Below, one piece after another: positions 17,565 to 26,829 of a stretch of 64,000 bases of DNA. The position numbers were made by a program, and so were the translations under genes. The notes beneath the pieces were generated by a model, which saw only the letters and a program-made list of their open reading frames with translations, did no database searches and was not told the DNA's origin. Every line of letters begins with the position of its first letter. Within the stretch, counting starts at the first letter, position 1. Source of the DNA: Profundicola sp964553105 (GTDB taxonomy: Bacteria > Bacteroidota > Bacteroidia > Flavobacteriales > Weeksellaceae); contig CAZKJO010000001.1 of NCBI GenBank assembly GCA_964553105.1, positions 32,002 to 96,001 on the forward strand, written 5' to 3'.

Positions 17565-17593
17565 TCATACTATATATTTTCCAACAACACGAA

Positions 17594-19405
17594 TTAAGTA
17601 TTCATACTAACTAAAAACTCTTCATTTGATTTAGTCATTTCCATTTGCTTCTTGATGAATTCCATTGCTTCAACAGGATTCATGTCTGCCATGTGGTTTC
17701 TAAGAACCCACATACGTTTAGAAGTTGGTTCATCTAATAATAAATCATCACGTCTTGTTGAAGAAGAAACCAAGTCGATAGCAGGGAATACACGTTTATT
17801 AGCAATCTTACGATCTAATTGCAACTCCATGTTACCAGTACCTTTAAACTCTTCGAAGATTACCTCATCCATCTTAGAACCCGTGTCAATCAATGCTGTT
17901 GCAATAATCGTTAATGATCCGCCTCCTTCAATATTTCTAGCGGCACCAAAGAATCTTTTTGGTTTGTGCAATGCATTGGCATCAACCCCACCCGATAAGA
18001 TTTTACCAGATGCAGGAGCAACTGTGTTATAAGCTCTTGCTAAACGTGTGATTGAGTCTAATAAAATCACCACATCATGTCCACATTCTACTAATCTCTT
18101 AGCTTTTGAAAGCACAATATTGGCAACTTTCACGTGACGCTCTGCTGGCTCATCAAAAGTTGAAGCCACTACTTCACCTTTCACATTTCTTTGCATATCC
18201 GTCACCTCCTCTGGACGCTCATCAATCAATAAAATGATTTGATAAACCTCTGGATGATTAGCAGCAATCGAGTTCGCAATGTCTTTCATCAACATGGTTT
18301 TACCCGTCTTTGGTTGAGCTACAATCATTCCACGTTGTCCTTTTCCAATAGGAGCAAACAAATCTACAATACGCGTAGAAACTGTACTTCTCTTATTAGC
18401 AATATGAAAACGCTCTTGTGGAAATAATGGAGTTAAGTGTTCAAAAGAAACACGATCTCTTACATAGCTAGGTTCGCGACCATTGATTTCAACAATCTTC
18501 AATAAAGGGAAATACTTTTCTCCTTCTTTTGGTGGACGAACTTCTCCAACAACCGTATCACCTGTTTTTAAACCAAAAAGTCTAATTTGTGATTGTGAAA
18601 CATAAACATCATCTGGAGATGGTAAGTAATTAAAGTCAGACGATCTTAAAAAACCATAACCCTCATTCATCATATCCAAAACACCCTCTGAACGAATAAT
18701 ACCATCGAACTCGTAGTTTGGATCTAGATATTTATTCTTGTGTTTGTTTTGACTTTGGGGCGCATTGCTTTTATTTCCATTAACATCATTTCCTTTTTGG
18801 TTTTGATTGGATTGATTTCTATTATCGTTGCGCTGATTCCCTTTCTGATTGTTGTGCTTAGGCTTGTTTTGCTGATTCTGATTAGAATCTTTGTCTTTGT
18901 TCTGATGCTTATTGCTTTGAGCATCTTTATCATGGCCATGATTCTTGTTATCATGATCTTGATTCTTATTTTGACTGTTGTCTTTATTAGAACCCTGATT
19001 CTTTTGACTAGTATGTTGGCTATGTGTATTTTTTCTTTGAGGTTGAGCTTTTTGTTGTGAATTCCTTGGCTCTCTCTCTTTTTGATCTTTATTGTTAGCT
19101 TGGTGATCAGCCTGTGATTTGTTCTCGCTATCGTTAGACCTTTGATTGTGTTTAGCCTGTGGCTTAGATCTTTGTTTTTTAGGATTATGGTCCTTTTTAC
19201 TTTGTTTAGCTTCTTGTACTCTTTTATTGGTAGGCTCTGCAGCAGAAACGTTTTTAATTGCAGAAGGATTAGCTGCCTGATGATCTAAGATAAGATAGAT
19301 AAGTTCTTGTTTCTTTAAAGGCTGAAAACCTTTTAAACCAAAATCTTTAGCAATTCCTCGAAGATCAGCAACTTTCTTGCCTTTCAATTCATTTAAATCG
19401 AACAT
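17594..19405 (-). CDS. rho: transcription termination factor Rho with long disordered insertion
   Basis: ATP-dependent RNA helicase that ends transcription. Residues 1-45 are the Rho N-terminal helix bundle (DLNELKGKKVADLRGIAKDF). Residues about 53-228 are a low-complexity insertion built almost wholly from N, Q, K, H, D and S. From residue 229 the RNA-binding OSB domain follows (GVLDMMNEGYGFLRSSDFNY), then the RecA-like ATPase with P-loop AQPKTGKT, LLIDERPEEVTD and the Q/R-loop region VLSGGVDANALHKPKRFFGAARN. Total 603 residues against about 420 in E. coli; the excess is the insertion. Such disordered regions are characteristic of Bacteroidota Rho. The gene is monocistronic, with its own terminator. 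It is divergent from the DUF4293 gene, a pairing that recurs in this phylum. Confidence 0.97.
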   Translation of the reverse strand: MFDLNELKGKKVADLRGIAKDFGLKGFQPLKKQELIYLILDHQAANPSAIKNVSAAEPTNKRVQEAKQSKKDHNPKKQRSKPQAKHNQRSNDSENKSQADHQANNKDQKEREPRNSQQKAQPQRKNTHSQHTSQKNQGSNKDNSQNKNQDHDNKNHGHDKDAQSNKHQNKDKDSNQNQQNKPKHNNQKGNQRNDNRNQSNQNQKGNDVNGNKSNAPQSQNKHKNKYLDPNYEFDGIIRSEGVLDMMNEGYGFLRSSDFNYLPSPDDVYVSQSQIRLFGLKTGDTVVGEVRPPKEGEKYFPLLKIVEINGREPSYVRDRVSFEHLTPLFPQERFHIANKRSTVSTRIVDLFAPIGKGQRGMIVAQPKTGKTMLMKDIANSIAANHPEVYQIILLIDERPEEVTDMQRNVKGEVVASTFDEPAERHVKVANIVLSKAKRLVECGHDVVILLDSITRLARAYNTVAPASGKILSGGVDANALHKPKRFFGAARNIEGGGSLTIIATALIDTGSKMDEVIFEEFKGTGNMELQLDRKIANKRVFPAIDLVSSSTRRDDLLLDEPTSKRMWVLRNHMADMNPVEAMEFIKKQMEMTKSNEEFLVSMNT

Positions 19406-19491
19406 ATAGTTTGTGAATGTGATTGTTTAAAATGTAAATTTTTCAAGTGAAAAATAGGAGAAAGTCGTTGTTGTATGGTATTCTCTTGATG

Positions 19492-19499
19492 CAATATTA
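19492..19499 (-). promoter_or_regulatory. -7 box of rho
   Basis: TAATATTG on the minus strand, one mismatch from TAnnTTTG, 86 bases upstream of the rho ATG. It implies an 80-base leader, in keeping with rho genes often being autoregulated; no attenuator structure is evident. Confidence 0.35.
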
Positions 19500-19628
19500 C
19501 AAATAAATTACGAAACACTGCAAAAAAAAATAATATCTGAAAAACCTATGTATTATAGCTTTATACCAATTTCTGGAATTTAAAAGATTAGATTTAAAAT
19601 TAAGCTTCCCTTTTTGAGCAAAATTTGA

Positions 19629-19636
19629 TATATTTG
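19629..19636 (+). promoter_or_regulatory. -7 box of the DUF4293 gene
   Basis: TATATTTG, 17 bases before the ATG at 19654; it fits TAnnTTTG. The -33 region is weak. Confidence 0.5.
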
Positions 19637-19653
19637 CGGTCGATAATTAGAAT

Positions 19654-20061
19654 ATGATTCAGAGAATACAATCTATTTTTTTATTTCTTGCAGCACTTGT
19701 TTCAGGTGTTTTTTCGAATATTTTTGATCTTTGGAAAAGTGGATCAGAATGGATGCAAGCCAATGATTATACAGTAATTTATGCACTTTTTATTGCCTCT
19801 GGTATTTTAGCCTTAGCCAATATTTTCTTTTTTGGAAATCGAAAGCGCCAAATGCTGTTTAATGCTATTAATATCTTTTTGAATATAGTGTTGGTGGGAC
19901 TATTGGTTTATCAACTATACAATTTACCTGGAGAAGGTTTATCTTCTGAGAAAGGTATTGGGTTATTTCTTCCTGTAATTTCGATGTTGTTGCTTTGGCT
20001 AGCCAATCGCAGCATTATCAAGGACGAAAAACTTGTAAAATCGGTAGATCGAATCCGATAA
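19654..20061 (+). CDS. DUF4293 family membrane protein
   Basis: 135 residues beginning MIQRIQSIFLFLAAL, the DUF4293 signature, with four predicted membrane helices (about residues 5-22, 42-59, 66-86 and 103-118) and a basic C-terminal tail. Its function is unknown. It is divergent from rho. It has its own promoter and a strong terminator. Confidence 0.88.
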   Translation: MIQRIQSIFLFLAALVSGVFSNIFDLWKSGSEWMQANDYTVIYALFIASGILALANIFFFGNRKRQMLFNAINIFLNIVLVGLLVYQLYNLPGEGLSSEKGIGLFLPVISMLLLWLANRSIIKDEKLVKSVDRIR

Positions 20062-20091
20062 TCGCACTTACTTATTTATATTGAGTGTTGG

Positions 20092-20119
20092 AAGCAGTTG
20101 AGAAATCAACTGCTTTTTT
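20092..20119 (+). terminator. intrinsic terminator after the DUF4293 gene
   Basis: The perfect 10-bp stem AAGCAGTTGA (20092-20101) / TCAACTGCTT (20106-20115) with a GAAA tetraloop is followed by a T run. Confidence 0.92.
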
Positions 20120-20169
20120 ATTTCTATTTAGCCAAATCGTATAAGTTAGATATAAGAAACTGACAGTTC

Positions 20170-20379
20170 AGCCGCAAACGTGTGCGTGACTTTAAAATAT
20201 GCTTAGCAAGTTAAAATCATTTTANNNNNNNNNNNNNNNNNNNNNNNNNNNNNNNNNNNNNNNNNNNNNNNNNNNNNNNNNNNNNNNNNNNNNNNNNNNN
20301 NNNNNNNNNNNNNNNNNNNNNNNNAGCCGCAAACGTGTGCGTGACTTTAAAATATGCTTAGCAAGTTAAAATCATTTTA
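20170..20379. other. assembly gap (100 N) flanked by identical 55-bp ends
   Basis: The 55 bases just before the N run (20170-20224) are identical to the 55 bases just after it (20325-20379). This is what two contigs overlapping by an assembler k-mer would look like when padded with a fixed 100 N. The true space between the DUF4293 and ABC exporter genes is therefore probably about 155 bases shorter than shown. A real tandem repeat is possible but less likely. No gene is visible in the 321 bases between the two genes. Confidence 0.75.
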
Positions 20380-20382
20380 AAA

Positions 20383-22218
20383 CTACCCGAAATTCTGCAT
20401 TCTAATCAGATTAGCATAAATTCCATTTTGCTCAATTAAATCTAAATGCTCGCCAGTTTCTTTAATTTCACCAGAATCCATAACAATAATCTTATCTGCA
20501 TTTTGAATGGTAGACAAACGGTGAGCAATTACCAAAGAAGTTCTATTGGTCATCATATTATCTAAAGCCTCTTGAACCAAACGCTCTGATTTAGTGTCCA
20601 ATGCCGAAGTTGCCTCATCTAAAATCATAATAGGCGGGTTTTTCATCACAGCTCTAGCAATAGACAAACGCTGTTTCTGTCCACCGGATAGCTTGCCTCC
20701 ACTTTCCCCAATATTCTCATAATATCCGTTAGGAAGCGTGACAATAAACTCATGGGCATTGGCAATCATAGCCGCTTCTTGCACCATATCTATGGTAGCA
20801 TCTTCTTTTCCCATGGTAATATTATTGTAAATACTATCATTAAACAAAACAGATTCTTGAGTAACCATTCCCATCAATGCTCGGTAATCATCTAATTTAA
20901 CGTCTTGAATCGGTGTTCCGTCAATAAGGATTTCTCCTTCGGAAACGTCATAAAAACGTGTAATTAAGTTGGCCACAGTAGTTTTACCACTACCCGATTG
21001 CCCTACCAATGCAACTGTTTCTCCTTTATTAATAACCAAATTAAAATTCTTTAATACAGGTTGATCAGATTCATACGAAAAAGAAACATTTCTAAATTCA
21101 ATGCTTTTCTCAAATTTGGTTAATGGTTTGGCATCCACTTTTTGGTTTACAACCACATCCGCATCCAAAACTTCAAAAACTCGTTCGGCAGAGGCATTAC
21201 CCCTTGAAACGTCTGAAAATGATTTAGATAAAGCTTTTGCTGGATCTAACAATTGAAAGAATAAACCTAAAAATAAAATAAAAGCAGGTCCTTCTAAACC
21301 TTCACCTTCCAATACTAACTTACCTCCAAACCAAACCAACATAATAATCGTTAATGAACCTAAAAGTTCACTGGTTGGAGAAGCTAATTCATATTTACGC
21401 TCAACTCTATTGGTCAATGATCTCCAATGTGTATTTGTATCAGAGAATCTTGTGCTCAAATGCTTTTCGGCATTAAACATTTTTACAATTTTGGCTGCAC
21501 TTAAGGTTTCTTCTACCTGAGAAATTAAATTTCCTAAAACTTTTTGAGCCTCTCGCGTATCATTCTTCAAGCTTTTAGAAATCGTGGAAATCACCAATCC
21601 CATAACTGGCAGTATTACGAAAGCGGCTAAGGTTAATTTCCAATTCATAAAAATCAACATCGCCAAAGTAGCTATAATCATTATTGGAGCACGGAAGAAC
21701 TCGATAATTGGCATCAATGTGAATCGCTGAACACCATCCACATCACTTGAAATCCTGGTCATAATATCTCCTTTTCTCTGATCTGTAAAATAAGCAACTG
21801 GTAAGGCCAATAACTTATTATACATAGCATTTCTGATGTCTCGAGAAGTTCCAGATCTCAGTGCAATCATATAATATTGAGCGATATACCTGAAGAAGTT
21901 TCTGAAAAAGAACATTACAACCGTAACAGCACATAGCCAAGCCAAAACGGTTAATTGACCATGTTGCTCCATTAGATTTGCGACATAAATTGTGGCATCA
22001 TGTTGCAATTCATCAAACAAGCTAATATCATTTGCTGTAGTATCTAATGGCTCTAAATCTTCCTTCTTAACATTGTCAAAAAGTATCTTTAGAATAGGTA
22101 AAATGGATGTAATAGAAACAATGGCCATTAATGAATAAAGGACATTAAACACAATGCTTAGCACAAAGTAGATGCGATAAGGTTTCGCGAACTCTAATAT
22201 ACGTCTGAATGGACTCAT
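20383..22218 (-). CDS. ABC exporter, ATP-binding/permease half-transporter (MsbA-like)
   Basis: A fused ABC exporter subunit of about 611 residues. Six membrane helices lie in the first 330 residues. The nucleotide-binding domain has Walker A GQSGSGKTT, Q-loop MVTQESVLFN, signature LSGGQKQR, Walker B IMILDEATSALD and switch IAHRLST. Such proteins work as homodimers; in Bacteroidota this type is often labelled MsbA (lipid A flippase) or multidrug exporter, and sequence alone does not decide. I use the ATG giving MSPFRRILEFAKPYR (22216-22218); an in-frame ATG at 22248 lies upstream of the likely -7 box. Divergent from apt. Confidence 0.92.
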   Translation of the reverse strand: MSPFRRILEFAKPYRIYFVLSIVFNVLYSLMAIVSITSILPILKILFDNVKKEDLEPLDTTANDISLFDELQHDATIYVANLMEQHGQLTVLAWLCAVTVVMFFFRNFFRYIAQYYMIALRSGTSRDIRNAMYNKLLALPVAYFTDQRKGDIMTRISSDVDGVQRFTLMPIIEFFRAPIMIIATLAMLIFMNWKLTLAAFVILPVMGLVISTISKSLKNDTREAQKVLGNLISQVEETLSAAKIVKMFNAEKHLSTRFSDTNTHWRSLTNRVERKYELASPTSELLGSLTIIMLVWFGGKLVLEGEGLEGPAFILFLGLFFQLLDPAKALSKSFSDVSRGNASAERVFEVLDADVVVNQKVDAKPLTKFEKSIEFRNVSFSYESDQPVLKNFNLVINKGETVALVGQSGSGKTTVANLITRFYDVSEGEILIDGTPIQDVKLDDYRALMGMVTQESVLFNDSIYNNITMGKEDATIDMVQEAAMIANAHEFIVTLPNGYYENIGESGGKLSGGQKQRLSIARAVMKNPPIMILDEATSALDTKSERLVQEALDNMMTNRTSLVIAHRLSTIQNADKIIVMDSGEIKETGEHLDLIEQNGIYANLIRMQNFG

Positions 22219-22235
22219 ATTTAATTTTGAATTTT

Positions 22236-22243
22236 CAAAGGTA
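22236..22243 (-). promoter_or_regulatory. -7 box of the ABC exporter gene
   Basis: TACCTTTG on the minus strand, 17 bases before the chosen ATG. It overlaps the longer reading of the ORF, which supports the shorter start. It lies back-to-back with the apt promoter. Confidence 0.5.
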
Positions 22244-22258
22244 ATCAAATTGTATTTC

Positions 22259-22290
22259 TTTGAATAGAGCTTATTATTTTCCTAACTTTG
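22259..22290 (+). promoter_or_regulatory. promoter of apt
   Basis: -33 TTTG (22259-22262), a 20-base spacer, and -7 TAACTTTG (22283-22290): a complete Bacteroidota-type promoter. Transcription would begin near 22296, which rules out the in-frame ATG at 22260 as the apt start. Confidence 0.75.
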
Positions 22291-22307
22291 AACATACAAG
22301 ATTTAGA

Positions 22308-22838
22308 ATGAATTTACAGAAAAAGATTGAATCTCATATTCGCATTGTCGAAGGTTTTCCTAAGGAAGGCATCTCATTTAAAGACTTTAGTGGCGTTTTC
22401 CAAAATGCCGAATTATCCAAAGAAATTATTGAAACTTTTGCTAACCACGTAAGAGGTGAAGTCGATTTGGTCTGCGGTATCGAAAGTAGAGGATTTATTT
22501 TTGGTTTCCCCATTGCCTTGGCCTTAAATGTTCCATTTGTAATGGTGCGCAAAGAAGGAAAGCTTCCACCGCCTATTGTTTCTGCCAGTTATAAACTAGA
22601 ATACGGAGAAGCAACCCTTGAGATTGTTGAAGGGCAAATACCAATTGGTGCTCGTGTTCTGATTCATGATGATGTCTTGGCTACAGGAGGAACTGCTGCT
22701 GCATGTAGTGAGCTAGTTAGGAAAGTTGGAGCTATTCCTGCATCCTACTCCTTCTTGGTTGAATTAGACTTCTTAAACGGTAAATCTAAAATTGAATCAG
22801 ATGCAGAAGTATTTTCATTGATTCATTATCAATCTTAA
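22308..22838 (+). CDS. apt: adenine phosphoribosyltransferase
   Basis: Purine salvage: adenine + PRPP to AMP, in the cytosol. 176 residues, the usual length. Landmarks are EGFPKEGISFKDFSGVF, CGIESRGFIFG, VRKEGKLPPP and the PRPP loop VLIHDDVLATGGTA. The start MNLQKKIESHIRIVEG is fixed by the promoter immediately upstream and by family length. Monocistronic. Confidence 0.96.
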   Translation: MNLQKKIESHIRIVEGFPKEGISFKDFSGVFQNAELSKEIIETFANHVRGEVDLVCGIESRGFIFGFPIALALNVPFVMVRKEGKLPPPIVSASYKLEYGEATLEIVEGQIPIGARVLIHDDVLATGGTAAACSELVRKVGAIPASYSFLVELDFLNGKSKIESDAEVFSLIHYQS

Positions 22839-22981
22839 AATTCAGATCACGATTATACTTAATTTTTAAGTAATTATTATTTTTTAAAAAAATAGCTGAA
22901 ATACATTTAAATTTCATTTCTGAATAGTTGTGAATATTAAAAGGTATTTCTAAATTGCCCTTTCCCTGAAATTTAATTTCC

Positions 22982-23896
22982 ATGATTTTAAATGTAACCA
23001 ATGAAACCGATACGCTGAAAGCTGTTGTTTTAGGACAACCAGGAGGCATGGGTGAAGACCCAGAATTAAAAGACACCTTTGACTCCAAGTCGAGAGAAAG
23101 TGTTAAGCGCGGTATTTATCCAAGTGAAGAAGATGTCACCAAAGAGATGGAAGCTTTTGAAAAAGTGCTTAAAAAGCATGATGTTCAAGTTTTTAGACCT
23201 TGGGTGATAGAGGATTTGAATCAAGTATTTTCTCGTGATGTTGGTTTTGTAATTGATGATAAATTCATCATTGCCAACCTTATCGAAGACAGAGAAGAAG
23301 AACAGAAAGCATACGAGCGCATTATTGATTCTATCTCTGAGAAAAATATCATTAAAACTCCAGATGATGTACATGTCGAGGGAGGTGATGTGATTTTATG
23401 GAATGAATTTATGTTTGTAGGCTGCTATAAACAAGATGATTATTCTAATTATAAAACAGCACGAACCAACGCTAAAGCTGTTGAGTTCTTAAAACATCAT
23501 TTCCCACACAAATGGGTGATTGACATGGAATTAGTCAAAGATGACAACGATCCATTTAGAGGAATCCTTCATTTAGACTGTACTTTTCAACCTGTGGGTA
23601 AAGACAAAGCGATTATCTACAAAAATGGCTTTCTAAATGAAAGGCATTACCAAATTCTATTGGATTTATTTGGTCGTAAAAATGTTTTTGAAGTCACCAG
23701 AGAAGAAATGTATTGGATGAATACGAACATTTTCTCAATTTCTCCAGAAGTGGTAGTTTCAGAAAAAAACTTTACACGTCTTAATAATCATATGAGAGAA
23801 GAATGGGGACTAACGGTAGAAGAAATTCCATATCGAGAAGTCTCTAAAATGGGTGGTTTATTGAGATGTTCAACTATGCCATTAATCCGAGAGTAA
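22982..23896 (+). CDS. arginine deiminase/amidinotransferase superfamily protein
   Basis: 304 residues with the pentein (guanidino-group-modifying) fold pattern: FSRDVGFVIDD, the conserved HVEGGDVILWN with acidic catalytic residues, the catalytic His in GILHLDCTFQPVG, and the nucleophile Cys296 in GGLLRCSTMPLIRE close to the C-terminus. Family members hydrolyse arginine, dimethylarginine or agmatine, or transfer amidino groups; the exact substrate is not readable here. It stands alone, so there is no arc operon (no carbamate kinase or ornithine carbamoyltransferase nearby). It ends at a strong shared terminator. Confidence 0.85.
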   Translation: MILNVTNETDTLKAVVLGQPGGMGEDPELKDTFDSKSRESVKRGIYPSEEDVTKEMEAFEKVLKKHDVQVFRPWVIEDLNQVFSRDVGFVIDDKFIIANLIEDREEEQKAYERIIDSISEKNIIKTPDDVHVEGGDVILWNEFMFVGCYKQDDYSNYKTARTNAKAVEFLKHHFPHKWVIDMELVKDDNDPFRGILHLDCTFQPVGKDKAIIYKNGFLNERHYQILLDLFGRKNVFEVTREEMYWMNTNIFSISPEVVVSEKNFTRLNNHMREEWGLTVEEIPYREVSKMGGLLRCSTMPLIRE

Positions 23897-23929
23897 TCTT
23901 ACTTTAATACTTAAAAACATATAAGAAAA

Positions 23930-23965
23930 AGCGATAGTTTAAGGATTAAATTATCGCTCTTTTTC
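23930..23965. terminator. bidirectional terminator between the deiminase-like gene and ppx
   Basis: Hairpin AGCGATA-g-TTTAA / TTAAA-t-TATCGCT (23930-23958) with a 3-base loop, flanked by AAAA on the left and CTTTTT on the right. It serves both converging genes. Confidence 0.85.
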
Positions 23966-23982
23966 GTTTTAACTATAAAAAT

Positions 23983-24873
23983 TTAATATTTATTATGATG
24001 ATACATAAACTGTATTATCCCATCAGATAATCCAATCTTAGGAACGTGAATCTTTTTAGATCCAGCAAACTTCATAATGTTCACATAAATCTCTAAAGCT
24101 GGAATTACCACATCTGCCCTATCCGTTTTCATATTATAAAGCGTCAATCTATCTTCAAAGCTTAGACCTTTTAATATCTTTAATTGTTTGAATAAATAAT
24201 TATATGTCAATGGTTTACCCGGTTTATTTCCAGATTGTTTGAAAATGTGATTAATATTCCCTCCCGAACCCAAAAGTTCTATACCTTCATAAGGTTTACA
24301 GTTCTCTACGACCCATGGTTTAACTTCTTTTTCTAAAAAGTCTGCACCAACTTTTCCATGCAACCAACGAACCGTTCCAACTGGGAAACTCTTGGTAGTA
24401 ATTACTTCTCCTTTAGTTAGTAAAGTACATTCTGTTGAACCACCTCCAACGTCTACGTATAAATAGTTCTTGGAATCAGTGACATAGGATTTTAGTTCAG
24501 TTTCAAAAATGATATTTCCTTCTGTCTCACCATCAATTATCTGCAAATCTATATTGGCTTCGTCCTTAATTCTTTGCACTACTTCAGCGCTATTACTCAC
24601 TTCTCTCATCGCTGAGGTAGCAAATGCACGATAATCTTGGATTTCATAAACATCCATCAACAACCTAAAAGCTTTTAACGCTTTGATTAGTCGTGTCATA
24701 TTTTCTTTAGATACATGCTCGGCCACAAAAGCGTCATACCCTAAACGCACGGGTGCTCTAACCAAACTTGTCTTGTTGAAGGTTCTGTGCGTTCCGTCAT
24801 CGTAGATGGTATTAACCAACAAACGAATGGCATTGGAACCAACATCTATTGCTGCGAGTTTAGTTATTTTCAT
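23983..24873 (-). CDS. ppx: Ppx/GppA phosphatase family protein (exopolyphosphatase)
   Basis: ASKHA-fold phosphatase releasing phosphate from polyphosphate or acting on pppGpp. Motifs: AIDVGSNAIRLLV (phosphate-1), YVDVGGGSTECTLL (phosphate-2) and LLGSGGNINHIFK. At 296 residues it is the short form with only the two actin-like domains; the E. coli enzyme is about 510. I start at MKITKLAAIDVGSN (24871-24873), overlapping ppk1 by 14 bases; the alternative ATG at 24897 adds eight residues. It is the last gene of the SixA-like/ppk1/ppx operon, so a polyphosphate role is more likely than pppGpp hydrolysis. Confidence 0.92.
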   Translation of the reverse strand: MKITKLAAIDVGSNAIRLLVNTIYDDGTHRTFNKTSLVRAPVRLGYDAFVAEHVSKENMTRLIKALKAFRLLMDVYEIQDYRAFATSAMREVSNSAEVVQRIKDEANIDLQIIDGETEGNIIFETELKSYVTDSKNYLYVDVGGGSTECTLLTKGEVITTKSFPVGTVRWLHGKVGADFLEKEVKPWVVENCKPYEGIELLGSGGNINHIFKQSGNKPGKPLTYNYLFKQLKILKGLSFEDRLTLYNMKTDRADVVIPALEIYVNIMKFAGSKKIHVPKIGLSDGIIQFMYHHNKY

Positions 24874-26829
24874 TGTATCTGTTTTTATAATATTCATAAA
24901 TGCTCACTTGCGAGCGATTGGGTGCTAAGTTGTTTTCCTGATAAATCTCGTCTAAGGTTGCGTTTTGGATTCTACCTTTCACATTATCATTAAAACTCAA
25001 CTCAAATGTATCCATTATTTCTTCTTGAAGAATGGGATCATATATCGGACAAGTCATCTCTACCCTATGGTCAATATTTCGTGCCATTAAATCTGCAGAT
25101 GAAATATAGATTTTATCTTCTCCCGCATTTTTAAACCAAAATATTCTTGGATGTTCCAAAAACTTATCCACTACACTTATTGCTTTAATGTTTTCACTTA
25201 AGCCATATTTACCTGGAATCAAACAACAAATTCCACGTACAACCAATCTCACCTCAACCCCAGCATCATTGGCTTCATAAAGCTTATCAATCATTCCTTT
25301 ATCAGATAGGCTGTTGATTTTAATATTAATCTGCGCTGGCAATCCTTTTTTCTGATTTTCAATTTCTTGATCAATAAGTTCATAGATTCTTCTTCGTGTA
25401 CTAAATGGAGATAAAATCAAATGTTTGTAATCTTTAACTTTATAATTAGCTTGGAAAAAATCAAAAACTTCATCAATCTCTGTAGCAATTTCTTTATGCG
25501 CTGTCAAAAGAGTAAAATCTGTATAAATTCTCGCTGTTTTCTCATGAAAATTTCCGGTTGAAATAAAGGCAATCTTCTTTAGTTTTTCTTCATTTTCTTC
25601 GTCCGTATAAGTTACTACACCAATTTTTGAATGGACTTTAAGATCAGCTACGCCAAAAATCACTTGAACACCTTCATCTTGAAGAATTTTAGACCAATTC
25701 ACATTATTGGCTTCATCAAATCTCGCTCGTAACTCTAAGACGGCCGTCACTTCTTTTCCATTTCTAGCGGCATTCACCAATGCACTCATGATTTGCGACT
25801 GATTCGCCACACGATAAACCGTCATTTTAATCGCTTTAACCTTCGGGTCGATGGCACATTCTCTAAGAAATTTTAAGAAAATTGAATAATCTGTATAGGG
25901 CGCATGCAACATATGGTCTTGTTGCTCAATGGCTTTAATATAACTATTAACTTCCACTAAGGCAGGAGGCGTCAAGGGTTGGATGGAAGGATTGTTCAAT
26001 TCAGCTCTACCTAAATCCGGAAAACCAATAAAATCTCTTTTGTTGTGGTATTTACTCCCAGGGGAAACACTATCATATTTATCGATGTGCATGATATTTT
26101 TAACATACTCAAAAGTATCTGGCGCCATGTCCTTATCATACACCAATCGCACAGGTTCTCCACTTCTACGTCGTTCTACGCTTCGCGCTATTCTATCCAT
26201 AAAACTACGCTGAACATCTTGATCCAAATCTAGTTCAGCATCTTTTGATGATTTAATGGAATGAGCTTCAATATGGTCATAATCAAAGATTTCGAAGATT
26301 TCATCGAGATTATATCGAATCGCATCTTCTAGCATCATAAAATATTTCTTGTTTTCTTTAGAAGGTAACACGATAAACCTTGAAAATATATAAGTTGGAA
26401 CCTCTATTATGGCATAATTCACAATATCTTCATTCAGGTTTTNNNNNNNNNNNNNNNNNNNNNNNNNNNNNNNNNNNNNNNNNNNNNNNNNNNNNNNNNN
26501 NNNNNNNNNNNNNNNNNNNNNNNNNNNNNNNNNNNNNNNNNNTCATAATTATCTTGTTGAAGCGCTACCACTTCTCTTATTTCAGATAAAAGCTTCTTTA
26601 AAGATTGACCTTCAATAATATTATTATATGCCGCAGAATCAAGTTCTAATGCACGCAAAACGGTAGCATATCTAACCTTATAAAACTCATCTAAGTTGTT
26701 CGAGTAAATCCCCAAAAACCTTAATCTATCTAATAAGGGAACTGTCTTGTCCCTGGCTTCCTGCAGCACTCTTGCATTAAATTTAAGCCAAGTTATTTCG
26801 CGATTTATGTATTTAATAGGAGTCGTCAT
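24860..26829 (-). CDS. ppk1: polyphosphate kinase 1, interrupted by assembly gap
   Basis: Makes polyphosphate from ATP. The N-terminal piece begins INREITWLKFNARVLQEARD and contains GIYSNNLDEFYKVR; the C-terminal piece resumes NLNEDIVNYAIIEVPTY and carries the catalytic-core stretches VHSKIGVVTYTDE, ISTGNFHEKTARIYTDF and YISSADLMARNIDHRVEM. The two pieces are split by a 100-N gap (26443-26542). The flanking frames do not line up through exactly 100 bases. By comparison with the family I estimate about 60 residues are missing, so the gap is real and longer than drawn. The gene abuts the SixA-like gene (its ATG follows that stop directly) and overlaps ppx. There is no sign of a genuine frameshift. 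Confidence 0.94.
26443..26542. other. assembly gap inside ppk1 (100 N)
   Basis: Unlike the gap near 20.2 kb, the two flanks share no sequence, and coding sequence is missing between them. The 100 N is a placeholder, not a measured length. Confidence 0.9.

Noticed and set aside
18724..19060. Long open frames on both strands across the rho insertion
   Set aside because: They arise from the biased codon use (AAT, CAA, AAA, GAT) of the low-complexity region; the products are monotonous I/L/V or I/K/T strings without any protein-like pattern.
22260..22307. Upstream start for apt at 22260
   Set aside because: That ATG lies within the -33 element, before the transcription start, and the added residues do not fit the family.
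26434..26829. ppk1 as two separate or frameshifted genes
   Set aside because: The split coincides exactly with the N gap, and both halves align to one polyphosphate kinase in the expected order.
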